Shown in pieces: positions 21,358 to 34,633 of a DNA stretch of 64,000 nucleotides. Numbering within the stretch: the first letter of the stretch is position 1; each line of letters begins with the position of its first letter. The DNA is taken from assembly GCF_910592395.1 (NCBI RefSeq), contig NC_088321.1:14942001-15006000 (forward strand), in the 5' to 3' direction. A program made the translations under genes and the position numbers. The notes under the pieces are model-generated. The model was given only the letters and a program-made list of their open reading frames with translations, was not told the origin of the DNA and made no database searches. This stretch comes from Lineus longissimus (lineage: Eukaryota; Nemertea; Pilidiophora; Heteronemertea; Lineidae).

Positions 21358-21590
21358 TTTGTAGTACAGAGCCTAAATGGATTTGAAGTACAGAGCCTAA
21401 AAATGATTTGAAGTACAGAGCCTTAAATGATTTGTAGTACAGAGCCTAAAACAATTTGAAGTACAGAGCCTCAAATGATTTTTAGTACAGAGCCTAAAAC
21501 AATTTGAAGTACAGAGCCTAAAATGATTTGTAGTACAGAGCCTAAAACAATTTGAAGTACAGAGCCTAAAATGATTTGAACTACACATTT
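21358..21590. repeat. 24-bp minisatellite in RFX7 intron 4
   Basis: TACAGAGCCT recurs nine times from 21365 to 21558 with a 24-25 bp period (unit ATTTGAAGTACAGAGCCTAAA with variants; two unit types alternate in part). It ends only about 50 bp from the exon 4 donor. The 8-codon period produces a spurious open frame on the minus strand. Confidence 0.9.
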
Positions 21591-21637
21591 CGAGACAGAG
21601 ACAAGACTTCAAATAGTGTCCAAGTTTTACAACGTAC

Positions 21638-21842
21638 CACTCCAGCCTGGTCAAATCCTTCTGCCAAATCAGGTAACGACGGTGGCTGGAGCTCCAGCCT
21701 CTTTCTGAGTCCGCTGTAGCAATATTTCGACTGTCCACGTTGTCCAAGGCGTCGAGGCTTTACATTTGGGAAGGCACGTTTCATGACTTTACCAAAGTCG
21801 GCGGTGTTGAGAGGTTTCATCCCGTTGGTATGGCAGTAGGCC
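21638..21842 (-). CDS. RFX7: RFX7 coding exon 4 (core of RFX DNA-binding domain)
   Basis: Acceptor CTTCCAG, donor GTG/GTACGT, 205 bp; residues about 179-247. It carries the recognition part of the winged-helix RFX domain: [19 protein letters not shown] and [19 protein letters not shown], the family signature. RFX domains bind X-box DNA. Directly after the domain is PPSLPDL (P233-S-L-P-D-L238), which fits the PxLPxL motif by which RFX5 and RFX7 dock to the ankyrin repeats of RFXANK/ANKRA2 (family knowledge). This supports RFX5/7 over the RFX1-4/6/8 groups. Confidence 0.96.
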
Positions 21843-22252
21843 CTGGAAGGTAAGATTTACTCATTAACTTTCGTTGAGCGGTATCAGTTATTAAGGTTGG
21901 AGACATTAGCCTGTTGGACTGAGGGTAACGAAGTGCAAGTCCACTAGGGGCTATCATCCATCCGTGAAATGTCTTTCACTTGTCATGGCAGAGACAGAAG
22001 ATACAACCGACCTCAGCCAGACGTATCAATGAACCCGGGTTTCGAATGGCCGGGGACCAGCCGCTTGTTAAGGGGAAGCAATAACCTTCAGACCATTGCT
22101 TTCGACCATCATTTCTAAGAAGGGCCTACACTGTGCTTCTTCTAACGGTGCTGCCATTTTCAAACAGCTCCTGTAACTAACCTCTTTGTGGCAAATTTTG
22201 CCTTAGTCTTTCGAAATGGTGAACAGGCGTGTGTATGTTGACATGTACGTAC

Positions 22253-22381
22253 CGATAATCGTCAAAGACTTCATCTTTGCGGAGACACGTTTCTGTGTCC
22301 TCCTCCAGGTGGCTCTGTATCCACGTGAACGCCTGGGCATGTTCGAGGTTGGATAAATGGAGGGATGACGAGGGGGTACCC
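22253..22381 (-). CDS. RFX7: RFX7 coding exon 3 (start of RFX DNA-binding domain)
   Basis: Acceptor TTTTCAG, donor TATCG/GTACGT, 129 bp, phase 2 in and out. It encodes GTPSSSLHLSNLEHAQAFTW and IQSHLEEDTETCLRKDEVFD then DY. The block W-I-x-x-x-L-E-E-x-x-E-T-x-L-x-K-x-E-V-x-D-x-Y is the first half of the RFX domain as it occurs in RFX5/RFX7. Confidence 0.95.
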
Positions 22382-22703
22382 CTGAAAATAACAAACAAAT
22401 ATTTGAGACGTTTTCAAAATGTGCAATTCTAAGACTGCATCACATACATCACATTCTTCGGTAATCTCTCACTCGCAACAACGACTCGATACCTGAAGAG
22501 AATCAACTCGAAACTGAGACCAAATCCGCCATTGATGACATCATTGGCGCCAAAAACTATTCCTTTTGACCTCGATCTGATTTTTTTTCAAGTAGGCTAT
22601 TCAAATCAGCAACATTGTTCATCAGCTTCCTCAACTCTACCAATGTATGGCGAAGAAATGCACAAATATCAAGGGTCTGATTTTTTTTCAGGGGACTACT
22701 TAC

Positions 22704-22826
22704 TGTGCAGGGATATCTTTACTTCGCGTCCCCGTCGGTAGCTTGAGGTACAATAATAACTTCTCGACATCTGAGAGTTGCCGGACATCGTCCAGTATGG
22801 ACTCGATTCTTGATTTAGCTTCATCA
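22704..22826 (-). CDS. RFX7: RFX7 coding exon 2 (RFX5/7 N-terminal dimerisation region)
   Basis: Acceptor CTTTGCAG, donor CTGCACA/GTAAGT, 123 bp. Phase 2 joins AG from exon 1 to T here, giving S-DEAKSRIESILDDVRQLSD and VEKLLLYLKLPTGTRSKDIP. The I-L-x-x-V-x-x-L-x-x-x-E-K-L-L-L-Y-L-x-L-P pattern is that of the N-terminal region of RFX5/RFX7, used for oligomerisation in RFX5. Confidence 0.94.
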
Positions 22827-25800
22827 CTGCAAAGATAGAATGATATCACAGGTCAGCAAAATGACTTTTCAGGCAAAATATAATAAGTAATGAGTCATAT
22901 TCCTTGACAAGACTTCAAAATCTGAAAGGGAAAAAGTCTTCATTTTGGTTCACTTGCAGCAAACTTTTGTTTTGTCAAACTGGAAGAAAAGAAGATTCTG
23001 GGACTGTTTGCTTTCCGTTGATTGCTGCGGCTATCTATGAGACGTGGCTTATTGAATCCGCTAGGGGTGTGGTCACTTGTGAAATGAATTATATTGGGGG
23101 AGCAGGCAGAAATCAATTGCAAGTTACTACCCAGTGGGGGGCTTTCACTTTTCTGGTTTACTCACACCACTAAAAGGGAAAATGAATAGCATTTTATGTC
23201 ACAATTGAAGGAAGCGGCAACCAAGGTTAAGTGACTTGCCAAAGGTAGAAATGCGACTTGAAAAGTTTGATCAAATCCTACACGTTTAGATCGTAAATCA
23301 CGGTAACTCCACTCTAAAGAGCAACCAGAGGTGAATGTCAGAAAGCATCCACAATGACAAGAGATGAAAACTGAGAAGGAGGTCGATGGACGCCGTTATC
23401 AACCACCGTTCGAAAATAAACAAAAAAAAGATAAATAAAGCCACCGGACCTTTCATTTGTGAAGACACACAATAAAAGTCTGAAACAACACAAAAGAAAA
23501 CATACACAAAAGAAAAAAATTATGAAAAATTCACCTTTGATGAAAATTTAAAATCTCGATTCAAATTTGAGGAGATTGTCAACCTGTTTGATTTATTGAA
23601 GGTCGGTGGGGCGGAACGTTTTAAGAATAGTGCAGGGTTGCATTATGGGATTTAGTTCACCCGGGGATATTACGATGGTGAACTGAAATCCTAGTGCTTT
23701 ACAGGTGCAACAAGTTTGAAGAGTTTTGGCTGTAGGCATTTTTTATTCGAAGTTTTGTTCAACTTGTAGACTCGCACTCTGCATGCGTTTCGGAAGTTTT
23801 TTCATCAATGCAGGAATTTGATTCTATTTTGATTATTGTATTTTATACAGGAACAGAATCAGCACTAAATCATTTGATTTACAAGTTCACGCAACGAAGT
23901 CAATTTGGGGAAGATTCATTTCGACAAGGTATAAGATTTCTTTCCTTAAGAGAATTTCAGGTCCACAGCAAGGAGACACAGTTCTAACAAGTTTTGTGTG
24001 AAGCATCCCGAAGACAAGCGATGAAAATTGCAGCTCCCTGCCATCACAATTTCTGCAATACGCAATGAAAGGCTCTCTTGTCTGCAGGTTTCAACCAACA
24101 CGAACGAGAAGTTTCACCCAAAAGTTTTGCAACTCCTTACAATATCCTATCAACTTTTCTGAAAGTTTGATCACAAAAGTGCCAGAAACATCAAATCAAG
24201 ATTCCAACCCGACCAATCATAGGATCATAATGCCCACGGGTGGTTTCCCAAAGGTACCTGCAGTGGGGAAATTCATAACGCAGAGCAGAGAAATGTCATG
24301 ATTCAAACGCAACAATCGTAGCCCCCAGGGACAAGGTCAGAGGCCATTATGATCGCTGAATCCAACGCAGCGCAGATTTCACGTTCGTAGACGGAGGGAC
24401 AATCGCTGTAGTGAACCCTGTTGACCCCAACAGTCAAAACTTACTCAAGCACAACACAAGCTCTGAGAGAGAATCAGTTCCGAAACAGGTATATTTTTGG
24501 CCGAGTGCCACTATTTTAAAAACACGTTTGGCCAGACTCCTGCGTTAAAACTTCATGGTCCGAATCACAACTTTAGATAATCACTGGTGTTTGTTATATA
24601 TGTTTTTAGCCGATTATTGTGGTCGGAGATTTTTTGGAGGGGTCTATGATCTGCACAATTGGGAAGATAACTTTCTCGGGGCGGCTTTATTGAAACCTTT
24701 CAATATGGAATTTCATTTTTGGGGGAAATTCCAAGAAATTTCATCACTTTTTGAAAGTGGCCCAATTCTTGTTCCAACACGTTCTCAACTTAACTATGAG
24801 AGGACAGTTTTTGATGACTTACAAAATACACCCCATAGTGGCAATCTAACTTATTTAAGGGGGTCACATTGGTGTAGATACACTGAAGCACCAGTACAGC
24901 ACACTTTGGCCATCTTATCCACCACGAAACATTTAAATCTTTTGTGAAAAAATGAATAAACCAATGAATAGATTTCACCCTGGATTTTTTTTACAATGGG
25001 CCCTGATTGTTGAAAATCTGCAAGGGTCCAAGCATGCCTTTAAGGGGTGTGTAATCTGCCCTGAATTGTGCCATGTTATGGGGTACTTTAGTTGTAATCT
25101 GGAAGGCAGACGAAAGCCCCTGGATTCAGTACGGTACCATTAAATAAGTTACTGTCAACAAAGCCAAGGCTGTCGGGCTTTCCACCAGATTCCGACTTGA
25201 GAGAACGGTCTGAGGGGAGCAGCAAAAAAAAGTTATCCAGAAAATTTGATTTTTATTTTTTCAATTTAGACTAACAGTCATACATTTCTACAACCATTTT
25301 GCTCTCCTTGTTGAGGGTCATAAGCCATCCACACTGACATTATCCTATGAAATAAAGGGTAACTATGACTTCTCATTTCACCATGCCCCCTTGTCTCCCT
25401 AACACACTGTCTCAAGCTTAAAGGCCGCAGAAAATCATCTCGTGCAATCTGGATACTCGGATCGGCCACTTGGGCAGTTTTCTTAGCTGGAAATGGGCCA
25501 TCACATCTTTCCAATACGCTCTCCATGCATTGTCTCTGGCTGCAAGCCTGTACTTTCTATCATAAGGGGTACAACTTCAAAGAAATTACAGTAAACACAC
25601 ATAACCTTTATGTTTACAACAATCACCGCAAATTACACACAAAAACACAATACAAAGTACACATTGTACGTGGCCTGTAGCTTTACTTGGTTACACGTGA
25701 TTGACCCTACAAAAACATTGCAAATTTGGTACACATATTTTGTAGCATGTAGCCTTCTGTTTCACTTGAGTGGCCCCCACCCTTTAGCTCCCACCCTGAT

Positions 25801-28800
25801 TAACCCTCCCACTTGGGCCCTTTATTCCGGACCCCTGCAGAGGGGCAGGTCATAATTAGACATCTGCCTTCTTCAAGATGTAAACAACTAGGGTGTGAAT
25901 GACTGCCAGATTTATTTTTTTGTGGGAGTTTTGTCCCTTGGAAGTTGATGTGAAGTGTGAAGTGCCGAGTCCAAAGGGATAGTGAGAACAAGAATAGGAG
26001 AACATCCTACTAATCTTGGAACTGACACCCTGTGTTTTCTACTACCCCATACTGTCCCCGAGAACTTTGGTGTGAAGTGTACAAGGGCCTTAAGGGCCAA
26101 GATTATGTGGATTTAAGATAATCCCTGTCATCTGAAGTCAATCATGACGCACAGTCTTCCAGATACCATAAGTCTCCACGATTTCTGAGACAGCATGTTA
26201 TGAAGAGTGAATGTTATATTTTTCTCTTAGAAATAGAGGGATCTATGGTCTTCTATTTTTGGCCAACTCAAATATGCACCCTGTAGAATTGCATCTCATG
26301 AAATATTTACCCCGTCTCAAAATTCAATGTACTATAGATGGTATGTGCTAAGGAATATCGAACAACGCCACTTCATTTCAATGCACTACAGAACGGCCGA
26401 CACACTATCAGAATGCGTGCATTAGAATACACACTAAAGAGCACAACTGGGACGACCTATAGGACACTACATGCTATAGCACGGGACCCCAAACCCTTTT
26501 GTTCCCCGCTAAACCAGCTGGTCACGACAGCCCGACAATAGGCCAGCATCCGAGCTTTTGAATTCAGCGCTATTAGGGGTTTTAATGTCGACGCTGCATT
26601 CTGATTGGACGCCTGACTTCCTACTATGGCCGCACAATGGTTGAGGCGGGTATCGAGGACGGTTTGTACAGATGTGAAGTTATGTGGAAGGGTGACAGGT
26701 GGCTGGGATGTTTAACCCTTTAAAGAGGTACGACGTTTGTTACCACTGGTGGTCCAGGAAAATAGAAATCCAGTTATACACAAGGCTGTAGTGCAGTTTT
26801 AATTTATACGAATTTGCTGAAACTTGATATTTAAAGTTATCATTTATCAGTCTACACAAGGGCATCACTGAAATTTATATTTAGTACGTATTTATGCATT
26901 TTGAAATTTTGCTAATATTTTCTGCCTTACACTTACAGTCATTTTTATCATTCTTCACACTGATCAATGACAATGTTTCAAAGCTAATCAGATATGAAAG
27001 CCAACTTATCAACAATAAATATTCGTCATAAATAAACTTGATTGTCTAGACTGTTTGCAAACGGGAATTAATCTATCCCAAGCTATATCTGATGATCAGA
27101 CATTAGTCTGTTTCTTTTGGAAATACGACCCAAGCTTACCAATATTAACATAAACCAAAATCAATTTGGATGGCAATCAGACATACCAAGCCATTTCATC
27201 TACAGTAGAGCTAGCTTTGCTGTATATAATTCAAGCAATCTCTATACCCAAGCTAAAATATTAGATAGTAACTCATCTAGATAAACAACATGTTATGTTA
27301 TTGACAGGGCTTTACACCCGTTACAACTTTAGACCTCGGTGATCAGCTCGGGATGGCTGTTCAATTTGTCACATACTAACAGTTTACATGAGACAGTTTT
27401 ATAGCTAGGGTGTTAAAGAGGAAAAGTTGTTCACAAATCAGACAAGGCTGTCCTTGAGCGTAGAAAACCAGTGCCTTTCAGGAGGTTTTTCGCTTCGAAC
27501 TTGATTGCAGAATCCCTGACAAAGGTTTCTAGGCAGGTTCTGACGGCCTGGTTCTGACAAGCAAGACAGCCCTTGACAGTAATAACTTATTTTGTGAATT
27601 TGTCTTGGATTCTGCCATTGAGTCAACTCTTGATGTCAGATTTGATGTCAAATTGATATAAAATCAAAAGGCAGGCAATTGCTACCAGGGGGCAACATAT
27701 GACATATCCAGGTAGCACAATATGATACCATAATGCATAAGGCTGATGCACTGTGAGAACCTCTACCTCTGTGGTCATGGAGTGAATGTTAGGTTAGCTA
27801 TATTCGGAAAAACAATACTTGCAGGTTTTCAATTTCGAGATCTTGGAGTTGGGTGCTGAAGTTACTGTTAGGCGCCATGCCCATGGTCAGCACTGACAGT
27901 GAGGACAGGAGGTCTTCACAGCGATCTTGGGCTCGCTGACAGGACCACACTACATTTGAAGCAAAAGACCCAAATCCTGGTCAAAATAGGCATATATCCA
28001 TTGGCTCCTGCCAAGTCGAGGTCAAAGCACACACTGATGCAAAGTGGTATTACAAGCACATTTATCCCGGAACCATGTCTTTGAACTGGCCAGCTGGATC
28101 ATATTAAAATAATTTGGTTTACTTCTAATTACACTTTGATTACCATTTGATTTTTGTGATTACATTTTTTAATGGTTCTTGACCAATGGACAAGGTGTGC
28201 AAACAAACACCTGTGTGATCAGAAAACAATGAAAAAGTTGTGAAAATTAAACATTTGGTCAAAAGACCAAGTTCAGATGGGACCCCCTCCGATGGGGTGG
28301 GGGCAATTAGAAAGTGTGAAAACTGAACATGAGGCCAAAAGGGAAAGATGGGACCCCCTTTGGATGGGGAGGGACCCATGTAAGTGCGCTCAGTTGACAG
28401 TTTGTGGCAGGGTCACTGGGGTGGATACGACCAGGGTTATAGGTTCACTTGATGAGCACCCATGGAGTCAGCCCGAGTAAGGCCTTTTGATGTGATTGTA
28501 TTGTGATGACCCATGCAGCTAGGCCTGTAGGGGGGTTTCCGCCAAGGTCTTGATCTTTAGGCCTATACTTTTGATGTTGAGAAGGTACACCCACCATGAT
28601 CGTACCTTTTCCAGTTTGGTGTTAGGGTGACACTAGGAGCTGGGATGAAAAAAGTTTTTGTTCGGGTCTGACTTCCCAGGGAGTTAGAAACGTATGGATA
28701 CATGTTGTTGTTGGTAGGGGGACTGAGGGAGGATCTTTCGGGTCAACGTTATGACAACAGTTTGTAAAGACCAGTGTTTCCATTGTTATAATTGACGTGT

Positions 28801-29224
28801 TGGTTCTAGAGATCATCCTGGTCTCACCCATGAACCAAAACAAACCTCCCTTTTCCATTTTATTCTGGATTTTGCCAACAATAGGCCTACAAAAACATTG
28901 TACTGCAGATCAATTTTGGATGCTAACTAGTCAAACTATGTGTTGCACCACAAACTTTTTAAACTGGGCACTTGAGCGTTTACCATGTAAATGAACCAAT
29001 ATATAACCTACATGTATGCATTTTCAAAATTTGAAATTCTACAGGTAAACCAGTAACTTGTGAGATAACCAGTTGCCTAAGTTATTTACCTTGGAGGAGC
29101 TAACGGCTAATGTCTGGTATTGGATTAGGACAGAAAAGGTGCTAACCAAGGATGTCTCTCAAAATTTCGAAATGAGGAATCAGAAAACAGCTTATAATTA
29201 GATTTTAGGAGAATTTTGTATGGT

Positions 29225-29345
29225 GCTGAATCCAACTGGTTTCTGTCGCTCAAAGAGCTTCACTATTACCCCTAGCTATTGACCTGTACATTCAGATTAA
29301 GTAGGGTTAAGTGCCTTGCTGAAGGACACAAAGACGAGATGCGGT
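29225..29345 (-). mobile_element. SINE fragment
   Basis: In reverse, it shares CAATAGCTAGGGGTAATA and the following stretch with the SINE at 8390-8741, and the GTTAAGTGCCTTGCTGAAGG segment is the usual SINE body motif. No tail or head is preserved. Confidence 0.5.
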
Positions 29346-32300
29346 GATCTTTCCGAGACCCAAACTCCACTACCAAAGTCTGTCTATCAGTCAAGTACAA
29401 GTTACTTCTGTGACAACCCCTCTCTCAAATGAAATGTGCACAGCCCCAAAAGGTGCAGACATTCTCGAGATAAATCTCGTAACAATATTTATACAACCAG
29501 AGACAGATGTTCTTCAACGCATGCCAGAACGTGCCACATGGCAAGAGCAGCCAATCAGATCGTAGAAAAACATAAACATCGGATTCAGTGGGAAATACGA
29601 AAGATTGGAAGCATGTGAAAACTATTTTCACCAGTTTATCTATAAGTGGCTTCAGGTTTTTCTACACCTGGGGTAGGGGTCATATGGAGTGTCGAGACTG
29701 ATAACTAGGTAGCTAGTTAGTTGTGTGTGATGAATTTGCCTAGCTCAGCTACCAGAGTTCTTTGCAACAAATTTCTTTGCTCGGGTGCTGTTTAGACTTC
29801 ATGTCAGTGTTGACCAGTTGGCAGCAATATCTGTCTAATCCAAGGGCCCCATGAATCCATCCGCACGCTAAACCGGAAAAATTACTTTGACCAGCTGCTG
29901 CGCCTGAACAAAAGCATACTGGAAAGATTTTTGAGAACTTTTAAAAAAAACTTGTAGGAATGTGTTGAAAGCCATCCAAAACAGAGTCTGTCGTTGTTTT
30001 TTCAAAGACCTTCGTCGACTAATCATTTCATCATTTGTACAAAGTTCCTCCAGATTTGTCGGCGCAAACCTGAAGTCAGGAAGTGTTGCAACTGAGCCAG
30101 GTAGCGTTCTACTCTGCTTCCGAACACGCTACTCGGCATATAATCGTCATTCAGCCAAATTGGCTGGATTAACTTTTTTCGCGTCTGCACTTTCAGGAGT
30201 CGGTGAGATTCAAAATCAGGGGTCGTTAACCGTACAAGAATATCAGAGGCTGGCAACTACATATAACAAAACTCTAGCGTCTACCTGGTAAATAAACTTT
30301 CTTGTTTTACATCAGGAAACATAACTCTGATTGTTATTGAACAAGATATCATTCACAATGGACAAACTTGTCAGTGTTTTTTAGAAGATGCAACAGCATT
30401 GGTTTGAAAAGTGTGGAAATGTAAAGTATAAAGAACTTGGGACAGCGGCATTTCTAAATGACTAGAGTGAACAGGAATACTTCATCAGATCCTTATGCTA
30501 TGAGGCAGTTTTGATCAAATATGGACAGTCACCACAGCCAGGTTATAGATGTCAGAAGATAAGATCATACTCTGCCTCAATGACTTCACCTCAACCCACC
30601 CAGGGTGTCATATTCATCAATGCAATGGCCAATCAAGACACATTTTCAAAGAGATCATGAAGTTTCATAGTCTGATCTGAAGGACTTGCTGCTGCCCAAT
30701 GTCAACCAGAACACATAAATGACAGTGAAAACGCACCTGGAAACGTCGTCCCGAAGTCACAATCTGCAAACCATAAGATGAGGAGACATATTTTCTTTGA
30801 TATCAAAGCGTACCTAGTGTTTTAAGAGTTGGTCATTAGCCTGGTACTTAGCAATAAGTTAGCCTTATCACGCTCAGACCACAAAATAACACTACCTGTC
30901 AAGCACCGTCACCATGTGAAATATTACCATACCTGTCTGAAACAAAGTTGCAACCTCTCATTTTTTGATGGAGGAGAGGACTCATTTATCACCTGAAGTT
31001 GGGTACCCCCCTTCCCCTTCTCTAGTTGGCCTACTCACACAACCAAGAGGTATTCTTATGTTACACAAGCTTGAGTGTTGCACTGAGGTTCAGGATGCAA
31101 GAAATGTTACACCACGCTATATTTAGCAATGTCTGTCTTAAATTTTGAAACAAGCCGCTGCCAAAAAGACGCCTAGCATTCCTGGGGCAATTTTCATTAT
31201 CACTCAGCTACTAGGAACTAGCATTTCCTACTCCCAGCAGCCGTGATTGCTGCTCCTAGCGATATTTCATCTAAATCTTATCTTGGTTATGCAAGGTTTA
31301 GCAATTTCTCCTATCCCCATTTTGAAAAGCTTACTGATGTCAGCCAAGGGTTCACCCAGCCAAGGCCCGGGGCAAAATAACCCCCTCCATGACGGGAGTA
31401 GGAACTTGGGAGTAATACACCAGGTGCAACAGGAGATAGAACACAGATGCATAGTTATGCATACAACGTAGACAGGACTGTTAAATCAGAGTTATTAATC
31501 TGGAGATAAAGATTAACCCCCTGTGTTGAGGATCAGGCCCAGAGGCAATTTGGAACACTTATCTACTGGGGGATCTGGTGAGTCTACCTGTAGTGAGTGT
31601 ATCAGCGTGATCCATACCCAAAGGAAAGAATGACATACTAAAATAGCCTCATAACATCTCATAATTCATAGTAGAGTAACACTCGTCACTGGTGCTCCAT
31701 CTCATATCAATTGGGCACACTGCCTTTATTTCTATTGATGATATTTTAAACTATGATATATGTTGATTATATAACATAACATTAGCCCATGAGTTTTATA
31801 TGTTTTTGTAAGGTGAGTCAGCTGAAATAGCTAATTAGCCAAGATGTATGACAATAATTTCACCCCACTTTTTGCCAAGGAAAAACGAACCCGGAGCCAG
31901 TTCGCACTATGCAGGATTACAAGACCGAAACCGCTGTTTCTATAAATCACTGACAAAATACAATGAATGAGGCTCAATTAATGAACTTCAGGAGATTAAT
32001 GGCTATAAAATCAGGTGTTTCAGTCCATATTGTCCCATAAAAACCTCAACCACAGAAAAAATAAAAATATTTTGCTGAAAAAACACCAATATCCCTCTGT
32101 CTCCTCTGATGTGATATAAACCTTGAAAAAACACTAACTCGGTCAGGTTATACTAGTTCCAATCCTTGATATTAGTTAATTAGTAATTATCGTTAAAAAC
32201 ACATTATAGTTTTATTGTTGGGATAGAATGTGATTACTTCAGCTGGAATCATGGAGGGGAACAGAACAAAAGTTTGTCACAGGTATTTAGTCATTTTGTT

Positions 32301-32484
32301 CAAGGGGCCATTGTCAGTGATATCAGCTGGTCATTACTCTAAAATAAAAAAAATTCCCTGCCTGAAATATGGTATAATTGTGTAACCACTGCACTGTGAC
32401 TATGCATACCATTAGTAGGCATAGTTAAATCAGAAATAATGCATTTTTTATGATGGTACAATGAAATTAGTACAGAGAAATATA

Positions 32485-32550
32485 ATTGCCTTGAATGGGA
32501 TTCGAACCACTGCATTTCCTTGGATTGTCGGTCAACAAATCATTCATGAT
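32485..32550 (-). other. tRNA-like relic
   Basis: The minus strand has GCAGTGGTTCGAATCCCATT, a good box B/T-arm sequence, but no matching acceptor stem. Probably the head of an old tRNA-derived SINE, not a working tRNA. Confidence 0.35.
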
Positions 32551-34349
32551 GGTCCCTCTTATATTATTACAGAGTAATTTTGGTGTTTTATGCTCTGATT
32601 TTGTGAGGGCTAATTGTGACTAGTATGTCAGCTCTATCATAATATTAGGATAGCATATTACAATTAGAATCTTGAATCTGGACATAATTATGAAATAATG
32701 ATCCACACACATGTGACGGTATTAAGTGTAATTCTTGATTTAGCCCTTACTCAGGATGTACAGGCTTATAGCACTATTTTCTCAGAAATAATCCAAGAAA
32801 TTAAAGGGACTATGGTAGTTTGATTCAGAAACAACAAGGAGCGTACATAACAATTATCAATGATTTTGAAAACTGCGCCAGACACAATCATACAATATAT
32901 GGTTTGACAAATCAATCAAAAATAGAGGCCATTTCATACCTTCATCAAGAATCCAAGCTGATCAATATAAGATATTCATTTAACATTTAGGCTTGAAAAT
33001 GTATTAGCAAAGTAATCAGCACAGTGTATAGACATGCCTCTGTGTGTTATACCAGATACTAATTCTATAGTGCAATTAGCCTCATGTAATCAGCCTGGCC
33101 TTTTGGTCTTATGCTTATCATTGACATTGTATTTGATCACAATACAGCCTCATTGTTTACAAATCAAGGTGTGATTGCTGGGCATTGGGGTGCAACAGAA
33201 GCCTATAGTGCCCATGAAAGGCCTGGACCAGGTGGTATAACCCTTGCTTTAACAGAGAGGAAGCAGTGGCATGTATAAGCCAAGAGGTATTTTCTATACA
33301 CACACTGTTCTTTGGGGTTCAAAACTTTGTCTGGGGTCCAGTTCAAGAGTAACATGGGATAGTAATACTAAGACTGTGTGGGAATAATTCACAACTGTTC
33401 CTCTGTTATTAACAATGGCACAACACTAACAGTGTTTTTCAGGAATTTCAAGAAAATTTGTGCATTTCAATATGAAGATTTCTAGCTTAGAAACCACAGG
33501 ATTTTAGATAATCAAATGATGTACTCATATTACTTTAGGCTTCTTTCCAATACTTGCTAGACACTTATAACAAGCTGGCTTCTTGACTTTTGAAGGCTAC
33601 GGCTTTATGAAAAGAATAGTAGCTTCAAGACGACGTCTAGACTGGAAAGGATTTTTGTATTGAGAAAGTATTCCAAGAATGGTTTTCCAGGCAGACGAAG
33701 TTAAGGACTCAATTCCTGTTGGAGTTGAAGACAACCTGGGAGATAAATATTTGATAAAAGAGTCTGAAATATTGCGACTGAAATAAAGGAAGAATGTAAT
33801 TCATTTCCTGAGCATTTAAAGGTTTGTTGAGAAAAAATCACAGATAGATTTTGAAGGAAATCTCATGTCATTTTAAAACGGCATCAAAAATGTCAAAATG
33901 GATTATTTTTATCTAAAAATATCAACCGCCATAAAAAGGGTTTCAAAAATTTCTGGAAAATAACCATGCAAATAACCCTGAGGATAAAAGAAATTCAAAA
34001 ATAGCAAAGATTTTTCAGATGGGACATGTTTCTTTTGAGACCGGACTTCCTCACTCAACCTTTTGAATGACAAATTACGTAACATTACAAATAAAAAGTT
34101 TTAAATAGCACGACAGATAAAGTGTAAATAAACCTGAAGAATTTATTAAAATAGTCAAAAGCTGTCAAAAATAGGGCATGGGATGAAATATTGAGGTCAT
34201 ACCAGGTCTGGAATGAGAAGGTAATTTGAGGTGCATCTCTCTTCCTGGTACCAGGTGACCTACTTCTCAACCCACTCATTTTCTCAAATGTTTACCACCT
34301 TCAAAATCATATTTCTCAAAAATGAAAGATGCTATTTTTAAAAACATAC

Positions 34350-34633
34350 CTTATGGCACTCTCTAGTCCTTCTCGGATTCTATCTACCCTTGTCGTATGT
34401 CCTGACGGGCGTTCTTTTTGTGGCGTTTCATCTGTTGGAGTCGGAGGGTCAGATTCTGGTTCCGACTTCACTTTGTCAACATTATCAAAATTTGAATCTT
34501 GGGCACTGGAAATTTTCGGATTGTTATTTTGAGCATCCTGTAGAGATTTTAGTCCTGAAATTTCACTAGCATGGTCCATTTGTGTAAAATTGTCCGTAGC
34601 ATCCAAGTCTAACGCGCTTGGTGGCGATTCCAT
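34350..34633 (-). CDS. RFX7: RFX7 coding exon 1 (start of protein)
   Basis: It starts at an ATG (34631-34633) in MESPPSALDLDATDNFTQMD and ends ESAI-R at donor ATAAG/GTATGT, 284 bp, phase 2. The encoded 94 residues are acidic and Ser/Pro-rich with a putative SUMO-type segment VKSEPESDPPTPTDE and a terminal basic-amphipathic RVDRIREGLESAIR. This helix flows into exon 2, which confirms the junction. No upstream in-frame ATG was considered because the exon start already gives a plausible N-terminus. The 5' UTR and promoter lie above 34633 in moderately GC-rich sequence (34700-34860). Confidence 0.88.

Larger units (their letters stand above)
22827..34349 (-). other. RFX7 intron 1 (11.5 kb)
   Basis: No coding exon of another gene was recognised. 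It holds a SINE fragment at 29225-29345, a tRNA-like relic at 32485-32550, a G/C-rich direct repeat near 28275-28375 (GATGGGACCCCCT twice) and long AT-rich stretches. A 130-codon frame at 24555-24947 is the longest and resembles nothing known. Transcription start sites for shorter isoforms cannot be excluded. Confidence 0.6.

Noticed and set aside
21397-21747. 116-codon minus-strand frame with repeated CFRLCT
   Set aside because: It is the 24-bp minisatellite joined to an out-of-frame reading of RFX7 exon 4.
24555-24947. 130-codon plus-strand frame in RFX7 intron 1
   Set aside because: No recognisable domain or repeat origin and no splice or promoter context; in AT-rich intron DNA of this size a frame of this length can occur by chance.
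29962-30291. 109-codon plus-strand frame in RFX7 intron 1
   Set aside because: No family resemblance; an equally open antisense frame overlaps it.
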